DNA from: G963676655 sp963676655
Lineage (GTDB): Bacteria > Verrucomicrobiota > Lentisphaeria > Victivallales > Victivallaceae
Length of the DNA stretch: 64,000 nt
NCBI GenBank assembly: GCA_963676655.2
Contig: CAXXKX010000003.1
Span: 2,728,001 to 2,792,000 of the forward strand
Direction: 5' to 3'
Part shown: positions 61,502 through 64,000 of the stretch, one piece after another
Numbering within the stretch: position 1 is the first letter of the stretch
Layout of the letters: every line of letters begins with the position of its first letter
The notes under the pieces: model-generated
Told to the model about the DNA's origin: nothing
Seen by the model: only the letters and a program-made list of their open reading frames with translations
The model's database searches: none
Translations under genes and position numbers: made by a program

Positions 61502-62086
61502 TTACATCTTTTCAGCCGGGAGCAATACAGCCCGGCGATTTTTTGCATGGTCATTCGGAACCGCCGGTTTTTCTTCGCCGTAACTGATGGTTCTGATACG
61601 ATCACCGGAGATACCAAGAGATTCAATGTATTTCTTAACGCCGATGGCCCGACGTTCGCCCAGGGAACGATTGTATTCCAATGTACCGCGTTCATCGCAA
61701 TGACCTTCAATAATCAGGTACAGTTGTGGATATTTTTGCAGATATGCTGCGACTTTGTCCAATTTTGGCCGCTCTTCTGAAGTGATGGTTGAGCGGTCAT
61801 AGCCGAAATAAACAACCGGAAAATTGGGTCCTACGACAACTTTCAGATCACCAAAAGCCGGATGTCCAAGTGAATTCTCGCTAGCACCCGGCCCATAGCC
61901 TTCGGGTTTGTCTCCATCGTTGACTATTACAACAGGATCAGTTGGTGGCTCTGTGAGTGGCGGGGGGACTTTTTCTCCTATTGTGGGTTTTTTATCTGAG
62001 CCAGTATCAAAAATTCCACATCCGCCAATTAATAACAACGAAACGGCAAACGCTCCGCATACCGCCGCCTTTCTCCAATTCATCAT
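61502..62086 (-). CDS. pal: Peptidoglycan-associated lipoprotein (Pal), OmpA-like
   Basis: 194 residues. A lipoprotein signal ends in LLLIGGC (Cys 23), followed by a Pro/Asp-rich linker (about 35-80). The C-terminal OmpA domain contains VYFGYDRSTITSEERPKL, IEGHCDERGTLEYNRSLGERRA and ISYGEEKP, the Pal form of the peptidoglycan-binding loop. It links the outer membrane to peptidoglycan and works with Tol proteins; tolB is not next to it here. Confidence 0.94.
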   Translation of the reverse strand: MMNWRKAAVCGAFAVSLLLIGGCGIFDTGSDKKPTIGEKVPPPLTEPPTDPVVIVNDGDKPEGYGPGASENSLGHPAFGDLKVVVGPNFPVVYFGYDRSTITSEERPKLDKVAAYLQKYPQLYLIIEGHCDERGTLEYNRSLGERRAIGVKKYIESLGISGDRIRTISYGEEKPAVPNDHAKNRRAVLLPAEKM

Positions 62087-62234
62087 GAGTTTGCTCCTTC
62101 TGTGATCCCGCAGAATCCCGAATAAGTATGTTAAAATTTAAATACGATGTTGATTATAAGTAATGTAAAGCTATAGTATCGTTGTGTCCAGTAAATTTTA
62201 ACGAAAAATTGTAAAAAACTTGTATGGTGTGTTT

Positions 62235-63239
62235 ATGAATATTGATTGGAGCAAACTGGGGTTTCAGTTTATGCCGACCAAGTCGAACATTCGCTTCACC
62301 TGGAAAGATGGAGAATGGAGCCCGGGAAGACTTTGTGAGAGTGCCGAGATAACTTTATCGATAGCCTCAAATTGCTTGCACTACGGACAGGCGATGTTTG
62401 AAGGATTGAAAGCGTTTACATGCAAAGACGGTAAAGTGAGAGTATTCCGGCCCGATGCCAATGCTGACCGTTTGAATTTGACAGCTGATCATTTGTTGAT
62501 GCCCGAAGTCCCCAAAGAAATGTTCCTGGAAGCTGTTCGTACCGTTGTTGCCGATAATATCGAGTATGTCCCTCCTTACGGTACCGGTGGTTCGCTGTAC
62601 ATTCGTCCGGTTATGGTCGGATCGGCCGCGACTATCGGGATTGCGCCCAGTACAGAATATGAATTTATCATTCTGGTTGTGCCGGTCGGCCCGTATTACA
62701 AAGGCGGAATAAAGCCGGTTCGCGCATTGATCAATGACGAATATGACCGGGCCGCTCCGCAGGGAACCGGGCACATCAAGGTAGCCGGTAATTATGCTGC
62801 CAGTTTGAAGCCGACAAAAGTTGCTAAAAGCCGCGGTTTTGATGTTTCTTTGTTTCTGGATGCCGCCAGGCATGAATATATTGAAGAATTCGGCACCAGC
62901 AACTTTATCGCGATCACCGAAGACGGCAAATATGTTACGCCGGATTCAGTATCGATCCTTGGCAGTATCACTAATGACAGCCTGATCCAGGTGGCAGAAG
63001 ACCTTGGAATGACGGTTGAACGACGCCACATTCATAAATCCGAACTGGCTGAGTTTGCTGAAGTCGGTGCCTGCGGTACTGCGGTTGTTATTACTCCGGT
63101 TAAAGAGATCGTTCATAATGATACGGTCTATACTTATGGAGATGAAATGGGTCCTGTTCTGCGCAAACTGTATGACCGTTTGACTGGTATTCAGGTTGGC
63201 GAACTGCCCGACAATCATCATTGGTTGATGGAGGTTTAA
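62235..63239 (+). CDS. ilvE: Branched-chain amino-acid aminotransferase
   Basis: 334 residues from the ATG at 62235; an in-frame TTG lies at 62220. Fold-type IV PLP enzyme of the longer, type II (eukaryote-like) class: LHYGQAMFEGLKAF, YIRPVMVGS, the PLP Lys in GTGHIKVAGNYAASL (near 190) and EEFGTSNFIAI. It interconverts Val, Leu, Ile and their keto acids. A terminator follows. It is next to panC; both draw on ketoisovalerate metabolism. Confidence 0.93.
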   Translation: MNIDWSKLGFQFMPTKSNIRFTWKDGEWSPGRLCESAEITLSIASNCLHYGQAMFEGLKAFTCKDGKVRVFRPDANADRLNLTADHLLMPEVPKEMFLEAVRTVVADNIEYVPPYGTGGSLYIRPVMVGSAATIGIAPSTEYEFIILVVPVGPYYKGGIKPVRALINDEYDRAAPQGTGHIKVAGNYAASLKPTKVAKSRGFDVSLFLDAARHEYIEEFGTSNFIAITEDGKYVTPDSVSILGSITNDSLIQVAEDLGMTVERRHIHKSELAEFAEVGACGTAVVITPVKEIVHNDTVYTYGDEMGPVLRKLYDRLTGIQVGELPDNHHWLMEV

Positions 63240-63264
63240 GCGGAACGGAATCGTTGTTTATAAC

Positions 63265-63302
63265 GGAGTCGACCGCATTGCAGTCGACTCCTTAATTTTT
63301 TT
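63265..63302 (+). terminator. Intrinsic terminator after ilvE
   Basis: A 9-bp stem (GGAGTCGAC / GTCGACTCC, 63265-63291) is followed by TTAATTTTTTT, 25 bases after the stop and just before panC. Confidence 0.85.
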
Positions 63303-63318
63303 ATGCCGGAAAGAAAAA

Positions 63319-64000
63319 ATGTTAATAATACGGACAATCAAAGAACAGCAGCAATATTCGATCAACGCCAGAAAGGCAGGAAAGACAATCGGGGTGGTCC
63401 CGACGATGGGATTTCTCCATGAAGGACATTTGTCGCTGGTCGATGAAGCAAAAAAACGTGTGGATATTGTTATCCTGACAATCTTTGTCAATCCAACCCA
63501 GTTCGGCCCGAACGAGGATTTAGAGCGTTATCCACGCGATTTTGAGCGTGATTGCCGGTTATGCGAGGAGCGCGGAGTCGATGCGATTTTTGCGCCTGAT
63601 GCAACGGAAATGTACGATCCGGACAGTTCCACCTGGGTTATTGAGGAAAAATTATCTGCCGGGCTTTGCGGAGTAAAACGCCCCGGTCATTTTCGCGGGG
63701 TGACTACGGTTGTAACCAAGTTATTCAATGCTACGCTTCCCGATGTTGCGGTATTCGGGCAGAAAGACGCGCAGCAGGCGATGGTCCTCAAACGGATGAC
63801 AAAAGATCTGAATTTTCCGATTGAAATAGTTGTTGCGCCATTAGTGCGTGAGCCGGATGGTTTGGCTATGAGCTCGAGAAACCGGTATCTTTCAGATGAC
63901 GAAAGACAGCGAGCTTTGTCTATCTCAAAGGCGTTATTCGCCGCACATGATAATTATGATTTCGATGCAGTTGAGCGGATTACTGCTGCTATTGCCGAGT
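63319..64000 (+). CDS. panC: Pantothenate synthetase, 3' end outside window
   Basis: 227 codons of about 280. PTMGFLHEGHLSLVDEAKK (HIGH-type ATP site), TIFVNPTQFGPNEDLERYPR, FGQKDAQQAMVLKRM and LAMSSRNRYLSDDER (KMSKS-like) are all in order. It joins pantoate and beta-alanine with ATP in coenzyme A synthesis. ATG at 63319 with GGAAAG upstream; it starts right after the ilvE terminator, so it needs its own promoter or read-through. Confidence 0.95.
   Translation, partial: MLIIRTIKEQQQYSINARKAGKTIGVVPTMGFLHEGHLSLVDEAKKRVDIVILTIFVNPTQFGPNEDLERYPRDFERDCRLCEERGVDAIFAPDATEMYDPDSSTWVIEEKLSAGLCGVKRPGHFRGVTTVVTKLFNATLPDVAVFGQKDAQQAMVLKRMTKDLNFPIEIVVAPLVREPDGLAMSSRNRYLSDDERQRALSISKALFAAHDNYDFDAVERITAAIAE

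Overview
The window looks like a chromosome segment of a Lentisphaerota (PVC superphylum) bacterium, probably a polysaccharide degrader. This is inferred from: a pseudopilin with the FTLIELL N-terminus and an H-X9-DG motif at the head of a glycan operon; GntR-type regulators divergent from glycosidase genes; a DUF4410-type lipoprotein; a thioester-less alpha-2-macroglobulin; and an envelope operon laid out like the pilus-associated Amuc_1098-1102 locus of Akkermansia. Base composition is moderate and gene starts include several TTG codons. No tRNA, rRNA or CRISPR array was seen.

Layout. 1-4307: 3' part of an alpha-2-macroglobulin gene. 4554-14318 (minus): a glycan-catabolism cluster (pseudopilin, Gfo/Idh/MocA oxidoreductase, NagA-like deacetylase, two-module alpha/beta hydrolase, large secreted glycosidase-like protein, GH43/GH32-like propeller), faced by a divergent GntR/LacI-type regulator at 14512 with an array of TGATACTAT operators over both promoters. 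15676-15902: a MITE-like inverted-repeat element. 15913-19517: a GH2-type glycosidase and its divergent GntR regulator with a palindromic operator. 19635-24060: an accessory stretch with a lipoprotein, two secreted or anchored hypotheticals, a basic hypothetical, a DEDDh exonuclease, a duplicated 3' gene fragment and an IS110-like relic. 24065-27407: nucleoside deoxyribosyltransferase, glycerate kinase, tpiA and secG.

27553-37856 is the most distinctive block: a co-directional operon for a type IV pilus/type II secretion-like envelope machine (signal-peptide protein, PilM-PilN fusion, PilO-like protein, anchored zinc-ribbon/calcium-loop protein and two different secretins) without any motor ATPase or full-size pilin in the window. 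A strong intrinsic terminator follows it, lying inside the signal-peptide codons of the next gene, an animal-type glutaminyl cyclase lipoprotein.

38898-47114 holds a 2-hydroxyacid dehydrogenase, an operon of stand-alone AICAR transformylase, RecD2 helicase and GSCFA protein, an anti-sigma/antagonist switch (STAS, RsbW-like kinase, STAS) and a glycosyltransferase. 47295-47384 encodes an unlisted 29-residue membrane peptide that resembles the N-terminal helix of a type IV pilin. 47624-51908 has a coiled-coil membrane protein and an orphan sensor kinase. 52109-56822 encodes an unusual sugar-type ABC importer: the binding protein is fused to the MalF-like permease, and the MalG-like permease carries a periplasmic insert of about 370 residues with four repeats. 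56924-64000: glnS, a complete IS4-family insertion sequence with 13-bp inverted ends and 8-bp target duplications, a RAYT transposase, pal, a branched-chain aminotransferase and the 5' part of panC.
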